64,000 nt of DNA from Aureobasidium sp. EXF-3400 (GCA_024195585.1 SWBL01000047.1:124001-188000); one strand, 5' to 3'; counted from the stretch's first letter, positions 10,244 through 22,427 are shown. A program made the numbers and translations. Notes: generated by a model not told the origin, from the sequence alone.

Positions 10244-11445
10244 AACGTGTCTACCGGCAAGTAACGACGATCTTAAAAGCAAAACATCATGTAAAATTAA
10301 ATCAAGAGCATGACTGTCATCTTGTCATATGGCATGTTCAGAATACCAAACTATTGGCCAAATCGTTCTTCCAGCATGACAACACACAAGTCCGTGTCTT
10401 GGTTTTCGTCATATGAACAAAGACGACAGCCAAACTGGATATAGGATTCAATGAAGCAAAAGTAGATGAAGCCTTACCAGTATGCCAAAGATGTTCTGGA
10501 TTCAGAAGAGCGCCTCGAAATTGCACTTTCGTACGCATTATTATGAGTTCTCTTGCGCGCGACGATTCAGACTCGAAGATTGTCTGATCAAAAGCGCGTT
10601 GAACAGGACTCGCAGATTGTAATGAGACCTTGCGTTTGGAAACCTAGAATTGAATGGTGCTTCCTCTCGAGAGCCGTAGAGAACGACGCATCGTCCATGA
10701 AACAAAGAATGCGACCGCCATCGCCTCTTCTTCCAGTGTGAACCAGTGTGAAGCCTCGGGTCGATGGATCACCAAGACCTGAGGTGCAATCAAGGATTCT
10801 CGCTTATAGCACAGACCATATGGAGGGATCTTGAGCTTGAGCTTCTTTCGAGGAAACACGTTTGCGAACGAGACTCGACGGCAACATTCGAGCGTATATA
10901 TGACCAGTAAGGCCCGATTGATGACTCGAGACAAATCTAGGCCGATATCATGACTGTCCAGAAGATAGGTCACGCGGAAAAATGGACACGACCCGCGTCG
11001 TTTGCTGGGATCTGGAACGAAGACCATATAGTCCGAAGATGGTCTAGCGGATCGAAAGGATGATCTGATCTCGACATTTGGGCCTGTATGGGCCGAACGA
11101 ACGACTGAGAAATGCCATTAATCGGGGCTCTTTGCAAGCATAATAGTGAGTACAGCACTATAGTCGTCGAGAAGAGTAAAACAGGAAAGAGCAAGTGTCG
11201 TGGAAAACGACTTCCTCAAAATCACTGGCTGCTGTTCAGAGGGACCGCGGCGGCTTTCAGGCGTGATTTTGGTCATCGCATAAGAGTTTAAAACCGCTTT
11301 GGCCCCCGCACCCACCCCCTCCGCACACCCTCGACTTTCATCACGCTATCCCAAACATACAACCAGCTTCGATTCCACGCGTTCGACCCATCATTGGAAT
11401 CCTCGAGACCAGCTCAATTATCCAGTAATAACAACACGTACCAAA
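10244..11445. other. Intergenic, CCT7 3-prime flank and histone H1 promoter
   Basis: About 1.2 kb between CCT7 and histone H1, both on the plus strand. One ATG-initiated minus-strand frame (10644-11027) is listed separately as doubtful. No tRNA, repeat or transposon signature was found. Confidence 0.5.
10644..11027 (-). CDS. Doubtful ORF of 127 aa
   Basis: This minus-strand frame starts with ATG at 11027 and ends at 10644. Its composition is fairly protein-like (basic, with hydrophobic runs such as RALLVIYTLECC), but I recognise no domain and no introns or neighbours support it. It lies in the 3-prime flank of CCT7 and may simply be a chance frame. Confidence 0.2.
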   Translation of the reverse strand: MVFVPDPSKRRGSCPFFRVTYLLDSHDIGLDLSRVINRALLVIYTLECCRRVSFANVFPRKKLKLKIPPYGLCYKRESLIAPQVLVIHRPEASHWFTLEEEAMAVAFFVSWTMRRSLRLSRGSTIQF

Positions 11446-12620
11446 ATGCCTCCCAAGAAAGCCGCTGCTGCCCCCAAGAAGGCTGCTGCCAAGGAGCCTG
11501 CCCATGCTAGCTACCAGGGTATGTACAAGCTCACAGACTTGTCGCGTCGCCGGCGCGTCTGTTTGGCCCATGTCGCGAATGTGTGCTGATTGTGATTTGC
11601 AGAGATGATCAAGGAGGCTATTATCAATGTCAGTACATCAATATCGTTTACGCGTGTCATCGAGTCTGGCGGGTTCGCGAGATTGCGCGCAATCTTTCCA
11701 GAATCTGGCGCTGCTCGTCTTCTCTTCTCGGACCATTACTGACGCGTTCTTTTCGAGTAACAGCTCAAGGATCGTCAAGGAAGCAGGTTAGTCGCGTTAC
11801 ATTCCATTCTCGTCGCGTTATGTGCTCTTGCTGACTCGTATCTGCCTACAGCCGTCAAGCTCTCAAGAAATACGTCCAGGCCAACAACAACCTCTCCAGC
11901 GTGACCGAGGCCGCCTTCACCAACCAATTCAACCGTGCTCTTGCCAAGGGTAGCGAGTCTGGTGTCTTCGAGCGCCCCAAGGGTAAGCATCTCCTTCTCG
12001 TCCTTCTTTCGTGCCGAGATCGAAGACGAGACTTACACTTGTATGATGCAATTCTGACTAGAACCAGGTTCTTCCGGACCTGTCAAGCTTGCCAAGGCAA
12101 AGGCTGGCTCTCCTCCTGCCGCAAAGAAGGCAGAGACTAAGAAGACCGAGACCAAGGTCACCAAGGCTGCACCAAAGACTGCTGCTAAGGCCAAGAAGAC
12201 CGTAAGTAGAAGACAAGGTGTCTCTGTGAGATTCTCATATTGACGTGAACCAGACCGCTGCAAAGGAGGCACCTGCTAAAAAGGCTGCTGCTCCCAAGAA
12301 GGCCGCTACCAAGGCTGCACCCAAGACCGCTGCCACCAAGAAGGCCGCTGCACCCGCCAAAGCAACTAAGACCAAGGCCAACGTCTCCAAGGTCAGAAAG
12401 AGCGCTCCTGTATGTCTAGACGCCCATGTCGTTGTATCTTGTACTGACCCGAGTGCAGGCACCCGCTGTTGAGGACAAGGCTCCTGTTGTTCTCGGAAAG
12501 ACCAAGTCAGGCCGTGTTACCAAGAGCACCGCACCCTCAGCACCCGCCACCAAGGCAGCTGCCAGCAAGAAGAAGGCGGCTCCCAAGAAGGCCACACCCA
12601 AGAAGAAGGCTGCCGCCTAA
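11446..12620 (+). CDS. Histone H1 (linker histone)
   Basis: Linker histone that binds nucleosomal DNA at entry and exit and compacts chromatin. Seven exons (11446-11518, 11603-11628, 11764-11786, 11852-11982, 12068-12201, 12254-12409, 12459-12620) give 234 aa. After a short Lys/Ala N-tail comes one winged-helix H15 domain (about residues 19-85) with SYQEMIKEAI, LKDRQGSSRQALKKYV and FNRALAKGSESGVFERPKG. The C-tail is a long Lys/Ala/Pro-rich segment with repeated AAPKKA and KKAAAP blocks. Exons 2 and 3 are only 26 and 23 nt; the phases and the H15 sequence confirm them. One H15 domain plus a basic tail is the usual ascomycete layout, unlike the two-domain yeast Hho1. Confidence 0.95.
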
Positions 12621-13433
12621 AGGGGGCAACTCGATGATTTCTTGGACTGTTATAACGGACAAAGGGTCCTCTAACGGGCGTGATTGACAGGGCGTCCGGT
12701 GTAGAGATAGGGATGAAGGAGCACTTGACGAGATACCAACACTGGGACTACTACGAGACGATTTTGCTTTGCTTTGCCAGGGGTTCTGTTCAAAGGGAAA
12801 GGGTATGGAGGGAGGCGTTTGGGATTAATTCACGATCAGCTGGCTGTTATATTTGCTCAGCAGCGGCGGACACATACGACATGAGTATTTTATCGCAAAC
12901 ACGTTGCTTTCTTTTTGAATCCACCCTATTTATGTTGATTGAGAAATGACGACGAAAGTGGTAAACAGAAGACGGGCGAGAGGGTTGCCAAGGCGTGGGC
13001 GGGCTCGGAAATGAGATGAGCAGGGAGTCGGTGACAAGCGGGCGGAAGTTGCTTGGGCCGATGCTATGGATACGAAGGGTTGCGAAGGTTGCGTAGGGCT
13101 GAGGGTGCACAGCCAAGAAGCTTAAGCAGGGCCGGCCTTGTCGAACGCGCGCCATCGTCTCGCACACACAACGTCGTCTGGCACTTCGTCTCGCAGCAGC
13201 CTGTTGTGTGCATGCCGCGACTCTCGACGCCGCCTCTTTGATATTTCCAACCTCTCGATATTCCCAAGACCCCATCCTCAACCGCCATCGGACCGCCCTC
13301 TACCGACTCGACCCGCCTGACCGCCCTTGTGCTCGACGACGCATCAGCAACGCTGGCCCAATCCGCGCGCTTGAATGTCCCAGAGGGGGACACATTGAGC
13401 AAGGTCACCTCCCCGCTCAATGCCGTCTACTTG
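12621..13433. other. Intergenic, MSS4 leader and promoter
   Basis: About 810 bp between histone H1 and the PI4P 5-kinase gene. The frame of the kinase is open from about 13329 without an ATG, so the last 100 bp are probably 5-prime untranslated. No other gene is supported. Confidence 0.5.
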
Positions 13434-16377
13434 ATGAAGAAGGTCGACATGCCATCATTTCTGCCCGACGACCGCGACCACCAGAATTCTTTCTCTCCCA
13501 AATCCTTATCACCGCCCATCCCGACACAACAACAACAACAACAAACCCCCGCCGTTGATTCTCTTCCCGGAGCATGGCCGAAACCCACACCTGGTTTGCC
13601 TAATGGCTTGCAGCATGGAGCAGACAGTGCTATATCCTCCCTACCTAATGGAAGGTCGTTAGAGTCGCACAGCACACGCGGGAGAACTGTCTCGTCCAAG
13701 GGTAGCATGCCCTCGATGCTGTCATCAAAGAGTGACAATGACCTCAAGTCGGTCGACATGTCCTCGCTTCCCCGAGACGACGACGGCTACTTCGCACAAA
13801 AGCCAAATGGAGTTTCTCGGTCACCAAACCTTTCCCAACACGCCCTTGCTGTACCAGAAGACGTTTCGCCAACATCATCTGCTCTGCCCCTCCAGACAAT
13901 GCCAAGCCCCGTGCTACCGCCTGTGAGTGAGGCTGGTCCTTCTACTACCGATAACATGCTCCGTGTACCACACTCAACACATCGTGCCTCCTCTCCTCCG
14001 GCCTTCTCCCACACCTCTTCGTCCATGGCCTCCGTCTCGTCCCAACCTCCAGGTCGTTTGGTTCATCGACATACTCTTGAAGTCCCTAGTGTGGCTGGCC
14101 GCACTTCTCGTGACAGTCAATCGCCCTCTACTTATGATGGTAATGTTGTCTCTGTCACTGGTCGTTTCTCACCTACCACTCCAAGCCGAAGGAGGGGGTC
14201 TTCTCAGCTTGTCCGCCGAGGCACACGTTCAATCCAATCAGACGCACACCTCGACGAAGTCGTCCCGGATGACGATGCTGTACGATGGGCCGAGCATATT
14301 AAGCAAAAGAGAGCAAGCAAACGAAAGCGAGATGAAGACGATGAGCGCGTCGTTGTTGGCACCAAAGTCGATCAGAACCACGTCAATTGGGTGACTGCAT
14401 ACAACATGCTTACTGGAATCCGCTTCTGTGTATCGAGGACAAACGCAAAGATCGACAGGGACCTGACCGATGCCGATTTTGACGCAAAGCACAAGTTCTC
14501 ATTCGATATCACCGGTAACGAACTCACTCCTTCGGCCAAGTACGACTTCAAGTTCAAGGACTACGCCCCCTGGGTCTTCCGTCGTCTTCGCCACAAGTTT
14601 GGTCTGGACCCTGCAGATTACCTTGTCTCTCTGACCTCAAAGTACATTCTCTCCGAGCTTGGCTCTCCCGGCAAATCTGGCAGCTTCTTCTATTTCTCGC
14701 GAGACTACAAATACATCATCAAAACCATTCATCACGCTGAACACAAATTTCTCCGCAAAATCCTCAGAGACTATTATTCCCACGTCCAGGAGAATCCTAA
14801 CACACTTCTCAGTCAATTTTACGGTCTCCACAGAGTTAAGATTCCTTACGGGAGAAAGATTCACTTCGTCGTCATGAACAACCTGTTTCCGCCTCACAGA
14901 GACATCCACCGAACATTCGACTTGAAAGGAAGTACTATCGGTAGAGATTTCAGAGAGGAAGAACTAGAAAAGAATCCAAGGGCAACACTCAAGGATTTGA
15001 ACTGGCTACGACGCAATCTCCATCTAGAGTTTGGCCCAACCAAGAAGGATGCTTTCGTAGAGCAGATGCAGAAAGACGTTGCTCTTCTTCAGAAGTTGAA
15101 GATCATGGACTACTCGATGTTGGTCGGCATTCATGATCTGCAACGAGGCAACGAAGACAACCTACGGGACAAGACTCTGCAAGTCTTCCAGCCTGGAGGC
15201 CACAAACCTGAGGATCAACCACCGAACATGCTGATGCGAACGCCTAGCAAGCTTGAAAACGCACGAAAGGCACAGGAATTGCGAGAGCTCATTAAGAACG
15301 AAAAACCCATCCCAATGGGGCAAAGCTTGGACAAGATGCCTGATGAAATGGCCGGAGGTCACAGGAAGCAGTCCTACTTCTATAGTGACGACGGTGGTTT
15401 TAGGGCGACCCACGAGAACGATATGCCTGGAGACGAGATCTATTACCTCGGAATCATTGATTGCTTGACACATGTAAGTCGATAGAATCATGCGTGTTGC
15501 AGCATATACTGACATACTATAGTATTCCATGATCAAGCGTTTCGAACATTTCTTCAAAGGCCTATCATCTCCAGAGTCACAAATCTCTGCCATACCGCCC
15601 GAACGTTATGGTGATCGCTTCATTAGGTTCATATCAGGCATCACCAAGTCGCGCGAGCGTGCAGAGGCAGAGAAGGAACAGGTCCTTGAGCAGGGTAGTG
15701 ACAGACTCAACCAGGCCATTCACAACATTGAAGGCACTCTCAACGATCCCCAGCTGTCTGGCGTCAACATCCTGAGATCTTCGGACCACAATCCTGCCGG
15801 CACCGACAAAGTCATGCGAAAGGCAGAAAAACAGGCAGAGAAGAGCAGGCACCGTGGCGCCAATGAGGATGACATTCCGGACCGCGCTATTGGCGCAGTC
15901 AGAAGTCCTCATGCCGAAAACGACAACATGATCACACTGCCCGTCATCGGCGAGGCCGCAGAAAACGGCAGCCCCTCTTCGAGAACACCTACTCGCACAA
16001 TCACTCCCCAGCGTTCAAAGGAGTCTTTTAGTGGCCGTAACGGCAGCGCTCAGACTGCTACACGAAGGGTCGAAAATGGCAGCCAAAACCTTGGCGAAGT
16101 ACCACCACCTACGCCTCCAAAGACTGATGGACCTCCCTCATCCAAGGAGTCGATTGAGTTTGAGAACCACGGTCGTGCTGTCAATAATTTCAGTCGTCCA
16201 TTGACGCCGCCAAAGGACGACAAGTACAGTCTACGCGACCAACGGGACAGACCGCCTACGCCACCCAAGGATGAGAGGTATAGTCTCGACAAGGCTCTAC
16301 CTCTGCCACCATCTCAGAAGGATGGAGCCCACGAAGACGAGGTGGAGGCGTTGAGTGCAAGGGTTTCTGCTCTCTAG
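13434..16377 (+). CDS. MSS4: Phosphatidylinositol-4-phosphate 5-kinase (MSS4-like)
   Basis: Makes PI(4,5)P2 from PI4P at the plasma membrane and so controls actin, endocytosis and cell-wall signalling. Two exons (13434-15473, 15523-16377; 49-nt intron) give 964 aa. The first 330 residues or so are disordered and Ser/Pro-rich. The PIPK domain spans about residues 360-750: [18 protein letters not shown] with the ATP-binding lysine, [13 protein letters not shown] (about residue 495), [12 protein letters not shown] (about residue 557), [19 protein letters not shown] across the intron, and the substrate-specificity loop region [17 protein letters not shown]. The C-tail is disordered and contains repeated Pro-rich motifs of the type [13 protein letters not shown] chose ATG 13434; ATG 13449 is an alternative five codons later. 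Confidence 0.95.
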
Positions 16378-17121
16378 AATTTCTTTGCTCTTTGCCTCGT
16401 GTTGGGCTTTTGCAAAATCGTGCGAAAAGGATTTGCTTTTCTTTTTTGGTTGTTTGGAATCTCTGAGGGCCTTATTGCTATCTCTATGGTTTTCTTCTTT
16501 CTGTGTGTTTTCAACACTTGTTTCTTCTTTTTATTCCCCCTCATAGCGTGCGTTGTGTTTCTTGTCGAGCGAAAATCCATATCTCCTTTGTCCTTTGCTC
16601 TTTGTTATATAGTCGTTTTTACGTCTTGTGGGTACTTTGTCTAGTCACACAAGCCTTGTTTTTCTGCCTTCGATACCACTTTTGTTGGCGTGTACTCAGA
16701 ATGCAAAAAGCTGTCATCCTTGTGCTGTCACGGGCTGTCTTCTGAGATGTTGCTCTTGTTCTGGATGTGTTCTTTGACTTTTATGGTTTTTATGTATTAG
16801 ATAGGTAGGTAGATGTTGACGAAGGAACAGCCTTAATGTTTATCATTTAGGAGCGTCGGGGACTCTCATAATCTTGTGATGGATCAATCTCTCTACGAGC
16901 ACATATGGTGATACTCTCAGCTCTCAAGACGCACAATGCATGGTTGCGATAGCTTCAAGCGCACGGATGAGGCACGAGCAGGAGGTAGGCATTTACGGAA
17001 AGGAGTAATCGGTTCCTATTTATGGAAGCAATACCAGCTGATCATACGCTTTTCTCGCGGCTTTATTCATTTCCATTATTACTCTTCATCTTCATCATAG
17101 CAGTCGTGCACACACCGGCTC
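16378..17121. other. Convergent intergenic region, T-rich MSS4 3-prime flank
   Basis: About 740 bp between two converging genes. The first 350 bp are strongly T-rich on the plus strand, as expected for an untranslated 3-prime end. The frames seen here are low-complexity Phe/Leu/Cys runs and are not genes. Confidence 0.6.
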
Positions 17122-18750
17122 TCATCTCGGTTTCGTCGATCCACATAGTCCACAGACTCCATAGTCACCCGGGTTGACGTACCCAACACTCTGACATTCT
17201 GTGCTCGTACATCTCCAGCAATTGGGCATGAGGGCTGGATTAAGCACGTGCGAGCAAGCCGCACACATGGCTGCCGTTGTTTCGTTTTCGAGCGAACAGA
17301 TCTTACAGGTCGAGGAAGGAGCGACTGGCGGGCGCTCTTTGGGTTTGCTCTGGGTGGCGATGTTGCCTACCTGGGTGCTGGTAGGTGTGACTGATGAAGA
17401 CGGTACTGACGACGCATCTGGCGCGTTTTTCTCACTTTCGCTTGCTGTCGATTCATCATTAATGTCGACTGGCGGCGGTTGTAACAGCTTGCTTGAAGAT
17501 GACCGCTGTTCGGAGACATTCTTCTCTTTCTGCTTGCTCTTTTCCTGCACAATGGCTGTGATGTCTTGTATCTCGTCTTCGCTATCCGTAGACAAGTCAT
17601 CCGGGATCGGCTGCGTCTTGGTTGGTGGTTTGATGAAACTGCGTGACGTGTCCAGGTCTTGATCGTCGTCACTTTCGGTCGAAGCATCATCATCAGGAAC
17701 TGTCTGTTTAGCTTTGCCTTTCGAAGGTGGCTGTGTTGACGAATGCGTATACAATTTCGGCGTAGCCTGATCAATCTCACGCAGCTCGTCGAATTCTCGC
17801 TGCGCGTCTTTGTCTTCTGAGTCTTCGTTCTCACAGACTCTGACCATGTTGCCATCTTCGGGATTCATAGTCCTCTCGATAGTTGAGTATTCATAGTCAG
17901 AATCGGTTTCGTAATCGTCGTCACTGATTGTTTCGGTCTTAGGCTCGGTCTTGACAGGCTCCTTTTTCACATTCTCAAAGCGTGCCAGTGCTGCTGCTGC
18001 TCGGAGCTCCCTTCCTCGTTTACTGCCAGCTACTCTGGGCTTGACGGCAGGCTTTCCGCCTTTCTGACCAGCCTCGAGCTTGGCTCTGATACCCTCATCA
18101 TCGCCCAAGGCGACGCCATTGACACCAAACTTCTTTGCAATTCTACGTTGTTGGCGCTCGGCATAGGTGATCTTAGGAGCGTCTTCTTTGCGCCTTCTCT
18201 TCCGACCGCCTGATGATCTGAATGTACCACCACACAGACTGGCGGGTATATCGGCAGCGTCGGGCATGTGGTTGGTCATGTACTTTCCAGTGATGAGAGA
18301 TTGACCTTTTCCCCATAGACCTTCGCCAGTGTATGCTTTGTCCCAGAGAAGTTTCAGCTCGTCGGCATAGGCGTTTCTGACCTTCCAGAAAGCGCGAGAG
18401 TGGTTCATCTGTTTGCAATGTGCCAGCTCGTGCATCATGACCATTTGCACGTGTTTGAAGGGTAGCCACTGGTTGGTGTGTGGGGCCTTGAGGACCAGCT
18501 GAATGACTTCTCCAGCATTGAAATTGCGGCCGATGAAATCAGGATTAGGTGGGTATTCTTCTAGTGCCATGACAACAATGTGGTTCTGCTTCATGATGGG
18601 ATAGCAGATAGCAGCGACTCTTTCCAGAAAGTCTTGAGCCAGTGTCTTGTCCGGACCTTCGAGTGGTTTTATGAAGTTGATGAGTGCATTTGGTCTTTTC
18701 TTGCGCTCGTTGATGCGCTCGAAACCAAGAACCTTGTTCATGTTGGACAT
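17122..18750 (-). CDS. WSS1: WLM-domain DNA-protein crosslink protease (WSS1-like)
   Basis: Wss1/SPRTN-type metalloprotease that degrades proteins covalently trapped on DNA and acts with SUMO and Cdc48. Single exon of 542 aa, ATG at 18750. The N-terminal WLM domain (about residues 5-200) has FERINERKKRPNALINFIKP and the zinc-binding HELAHCKQMNHSRAFW (HExxH followed by a third His). The central part (about residues 270-470) is acidic and Ser/Asp-rich with many casein-kinase-like sites, a usual place for SUMO- or Cdc48-binding motifs. The C terminus has RanBP2-type zinc fingers: CKICSLENETTAAMCAAC is complete, and a second one starts with WRC and ends CGLCGSTKP. The gene is divergent from TGS1. 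Confidence 0.95.
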   Translation of the reverse strand: MSNMNKVLGFERINERKKRPNALINFIKPLEGPDKTLAQDFLERVAAICYPIMKQNHIVVMALEEYPPNPDFIGRNFNAGEVIQLVLKAPHTNQWLPFKHVQMVMMHELAHCKQMNHSRAFWKVRNAYADELKLLWDKAYTGEGLWGKGQSLITGKYMTNHMPDAADIPASLCGGTFRSSGGRKRRRKEDAPKITYAERQQRRIAKKFGVNGVALGDDEGIRAKLEAGQKGGKPAVKPRVAGSKRGRELRAAAALARFENVKKEPVKTEPKTETISDDDYETDSDYEYSTIERTMNPEDGNMVRVCENEDSEDKDAQREFDELREIDQATPKLYTHSSTQPPSKGKAKQTVPDDDASTESDDDQDLDTSRSFIKPPTKTQPIPDDLSTDSEDEIQDITAIVQEKSKQKEKNVSEQRSSSSKLLQPPPVDINDESTASESEKNAPDASSVPSSSVTPTSTQVGNIATQSKPKERPPVAPSSTCKICSLENETTAAMCAACSHVLNPALMPNCWRCTSTECQSVGYVNPGDYGVCGLCGSTKPR

Positions 18751-19249
18751 GTTGTTTGTGGTAAACGGTGGCGAAATGTTAAGCAGCCATATATCGCGAA
18801 AGTGGGAGCAGGCAGAATAACGGAGTCAGTCAGAGCTGATCAGAGCAGGTCATGAAGCATGTTTTGAGTGGATGATGGTTGCTGTTGCGTCGTTGTCGTT
18901 CGACGAAGAAAGTGAAGGTACACGTAAAAACAGAAACAGGGTCACGGACGCAACTTCCGTCTCGGCAAACCCTGCCGTGTAACATGATCCTCTGTCGGTG
19001 CCATGTGCTCTTTCTTCAGCATCAACAACAGCAGATTCCGCCAAAAATTCAGACAGTAGTATCGACTTCAAAACTTGATCAAGCGTCTCCGATTCGAACG
19101 ATTGGGATCTTCTCCGCGGCGCTACAGTATCTCCCTTCTCGTCATCGACAGTCAACCTGCACAATACCACTGGAACAAGCACGGATCTGGATTCTTCCTT
19201 TGAATCTCTAAGACGACGCGCACACATAACTCTGCCAAGTTGAGGAATT
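18751..19249. other. Divergent promoter region, WSS1 / TGS1
   Basis: A 499-bp interval between two outward-facing start codons, with only overlapping short open frames on both strands. It must carry both promoters. Confidence 0.6.
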
Positions 19250-20173
19250 ATGGGTGGTACGGATGAGTTAATGCCGGAAGGTGTCCACCACTACGACGAA
19301 TCATCAGAGATGCCAGAAAATATTCAAAAGTCAGTCAGATCGACATTCAAGTCAACACAGAAACTGATTAGCCAACAGATACTGGCACCAACGTTATGAT
19401 ATCTGGTCGCGTTACGATGAAGGCATCTGGATGACCGACGACGTCTGGTTCGGTGTTACTCCCGAGCCAATAGCCAAGTGCATCCTGTCTTCCTTCTTCT
19501 AGCGCTCGGAATACTGACACTGATCACAGCCGCATAGCTGACCACATTAAAACTGGCGGACCCGAATCAAAGTCAATCATAATAGATGCCTTTGCTGGTG
19601 CCGGCGGCAACGCCATTGCTTTCGCCCTTTCTGGTCGCTTCAAACAAGTTTTCGCCATTGAGAAAGACCCTGCAACCCTCGCTTGCGCAAGACACAATGC
19701 AGAAGTGTACGGCGTAGCATCAAAGATTTGGTGGATCGAGGGCGATTGCTTCGACGTTCTCAAGAAGCGACTAAAGTCATTGGCAAAGGACGCCATCGTG
19801 TTCGCCAGTCCACCTTGGGGAGGTATGTCTTCACACCCGACGCTTCTCCTGACACACATGTTGACAATTTGAATAGGTCCCCAGTACAGCGATGACAACA
19901 TTTTCGATCTCAGCACCATGCAACCTTACAACCTCAAGCACATCTACGACAGATTCTCAGCCTATGTTCCAGATTTCGTGCTCTTCTTGCCTCGGAGCTC
20001 TGATCTGAATCAGCTAGCGAAATACGCGCCCGCTGATAAGAAGCTCGAAGTCACACACTATTGCACAAATGGTTCAAGCAAGGTAAGCTGCGAGACTTTG
20101 TCGTGGTATCTGGTACCTCGCTGACTTTTTACAGGCTCTGTGCGCCTACTTTGGCGGATTCAAGTTTCAGTGA
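19250..20173 (+). CDS. TGS1: Trimethylguanosine synthase (TGS1)
   Basis: Nuclear SAM-dependent methyltransferase that turns the m7G cap of snRNAs and snoRNAs into the 2,2,7-trimethylguanosine cap. Five exons (19250-19329, 19379-19477, 19530-19822, 19877-20082, 20135-20173) give 238 aa, the compact length usual in fungi. The family signature WMTDDVWFGVTPEPIA precedes SAM motif I, IIIDAFAGAGGNAIAFA. The catalytic loop is FASPPWGGPQYS, in which the SPPW tryptophan stacks on the m7G base. The last exon is 39 nt and ends AYFGGFKFQ. All intron phases agree with the conserved sequence. An in-frame ATG at 19271 is a possible alternative start. Confidence 0.95.
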
Positions 20174-22427
20174 TGGCAGTCAGAAGAGCCACACAGGAAG
20201 CAAACAGAAGGACAAATGTCGTTGAAGAGGAGGGATGACACCTCCAAATTATTCAGCTGACAGGAGGGGCGATCCCTGATGCAAAAAGATTGATGTTGGT
20301 CATTGCCTCAGCTCTGTATAAAATGTTTCATAATCAAAGATGCCCGTTCACCCACCTGTAATTCGTGAACAGTTGATCCATCTTGACAGCTGCTTGCGTC
20401 TTTCTTCTCCAAGATCTAGAGCCACACATCCAGCGACCTGTAGTGGATATCAATGTCGTGTATAAATTAGCATGTCCTCTTACAGTTATGGGACATTCCA
20501 TTGTAGCCCTTCGAGATGAGAATAGGGCGTAAGCCACGCATAATTGTATGAATAATCTGTGATTTGATTCGTAGAGTTGTCTCTACAGCACTGCGAAGGG
20601 ATTGTAAGATCCATATAATGTTTCGGATGGTCTTATGCTAGATGTCAATAATTTAACAAGAAGCTCGATCTCTATATCAACGCTATAAGCAAAGAAAGGC
20701 AGCAAAGAACCTGGAACGGTGTTAGAACAAATAACTGCAAGTGATTTGATATCAAGCCGTCCTAATGTGTGTAGGTCTGTGGCGATGTCAATGGCAGAAG
20801 TAATATGGTCATAATCATGGTCATCGTATGTAGCGCCACTATGCTGTTTGATGAGAATAAGGTGGACTTGAGGCTTTGAAGACCGTGTAGTTGTAGCAGT
20901 ATATCTATGCTGTAGAGTCGAGGAGTCTAGGACAGTTTATGGCTATAGGACTTGTTAAGGATCGGATGCAGAAGGACTAAGTAGTTAAGAAATATCTTGG
21001 ATAACTATGTTAGGAGCAAAGAAGGGAACCAGCTAAAGTAATATAGAAGTAAGGTTGATGACTCTATCTTTGCCGATGTTTGAAACCTCTGGAAATTGGA
21101 CAGCTACAGTGCCAGAGAGTAATGAAGATGCCTGTATACAAAGAAGCTAGAGAGAAATAAGTTTGATTCAGCAATATCTAGTAGGGGTAGAAGGAATGGT
21201 GCAAGCTATAGATACCAAAGGCTCGGAGAATTTGTCAGGCAAAGCAGTTCTTGCTTTTGTTTAGGGGGTATAGGCAACAAAGGAAACAGGGTTCCATTAA
21301 TCATTTGCCGTTTCGATGTGAGTTCCTCTTAAATAGCAGACATGACCCTAGTATGCCAAACCATCGCGGAATCCCTTATGACATACATGGTCCTTATAAG
21401 GGATAGCTGCATCCTAGTAGGCATGTTAAGAGTGGGTAGCATTCCAGTGTGCGATGTGATCTAAGTCGGGTTTCTTAAGTATAGTTGTATAGCCCTGATA
21501 GCCGCAAACCTGAGGCTGCTAGAGAGGATCAGCTCTTGGTTTACCTAGACATCTGGCAGTGTGGATGCGGAGCTAGATCTCATCTGGGAATCCAATCTGG
21601 CATCCAAACTGGCATGGAAAGAGATCCGTAGAGAACATCGATCTTATGCATGGCTGTATGTTTAGCAAATGTGTCGTAAGAACTAGAGGCTAGAAGGGTA
21701 TGACTGCAGGAGGATAAAGGACACTTAAAGGAAAGGTATAAGGGATCAAGGCCTTGAGGATCAGTAGTGCCGACTAGCTTAGAGGCAAGCTTGGGACCAA
21801 GAGAGACAAGGGTGAATTGCTGGATGGTGCGCTGTAGCAGTACATCAACAGATTGAGGTGCTTCGTGGTGGTCGTCTTGGTTGTCGCTATCTTCTTCATT
21901 GAAATCTTGCAAAGACTCGTATTGGTATGTTGCTGGTTCTCGGTTTGAGGGACACCATTGTCAGCGGAGTGCGTAGAAGAATCAAGGGTCTGCTGGTCGT
22001 TGTGGCTCAATGAGGAAGAAGATCCAGGTGAGTTATCAAGGGATTGTTGGTGACTGGAGGGCGATGTACTGTCGTCCAAATTGTTAGAACCTGACTGAGA
22101 CTGGAGGCTTCCCTGGGGAGCGGATGCTAGGTTGGATGAAGTAGATGTGGTTGAAGGGGATGCTGTATTAGGGGCCTGTCGACGCTTGCGAGTTCTAGGA
22201 ACGATGACTCGTGCAGAGGCTGCAAGGTTGGCCGGAAAAATAATGTAGATGTGCCCCGAGTGATATTGACAGAAGTGTACATGGATCATCAAATGCCCTG
22301 CTATGGAAGCAATTTCTTGTCCATAGAAACATATACCAAGCGACCAGATTTCTCAAGAGCTTGATTAGTCAAAATTGTACTGTATTCATTTCTTCATTCT
22401 CTACAAAAGGTTATAATAGTGGATCTA
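20174..22427. other. Gene-poor, lower-GC stretch with decayed coding remnants
   Basis: A 2.25-kb interval with no intact gene, visibly richer in A+T than its neighbours. On the minus strand, coding-like segments are split by stops and frame changes (see the remnant at 21580-22292). A second open minus-strand stretch of roughly 130 codons without an ATG ends near 20570. No clear terminal inverted repeats or target duplications were found by eye. Confidence 0.5.
21580..22292 (-). pseudogene. Remnant of a C2H2-like protein gene
   Basis: The minus strand starts with an ATG frame (22292) coding a hydrophobic start and a basic PRTRKRRQ patch, then a Ser/Gln-rich linker. Around 21910-21960 the coding signal moves to another frame, which carries an acidic segment and FKCPLSSCSHTLLASSSYD followed by FAKHTAMH, a zinc-finger-like C-x4-C...H-x3-H pattern, and stops at 21580. 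No plausible intron joins the two frames: the exchange region has no good donor and the second frame has a stop just upstream. Further coding-like sequence with stops follows. I read this as a decayed gene or element. I do not recognise the family, and an unusual intron cannot be excluded. Confidence 0.4.
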
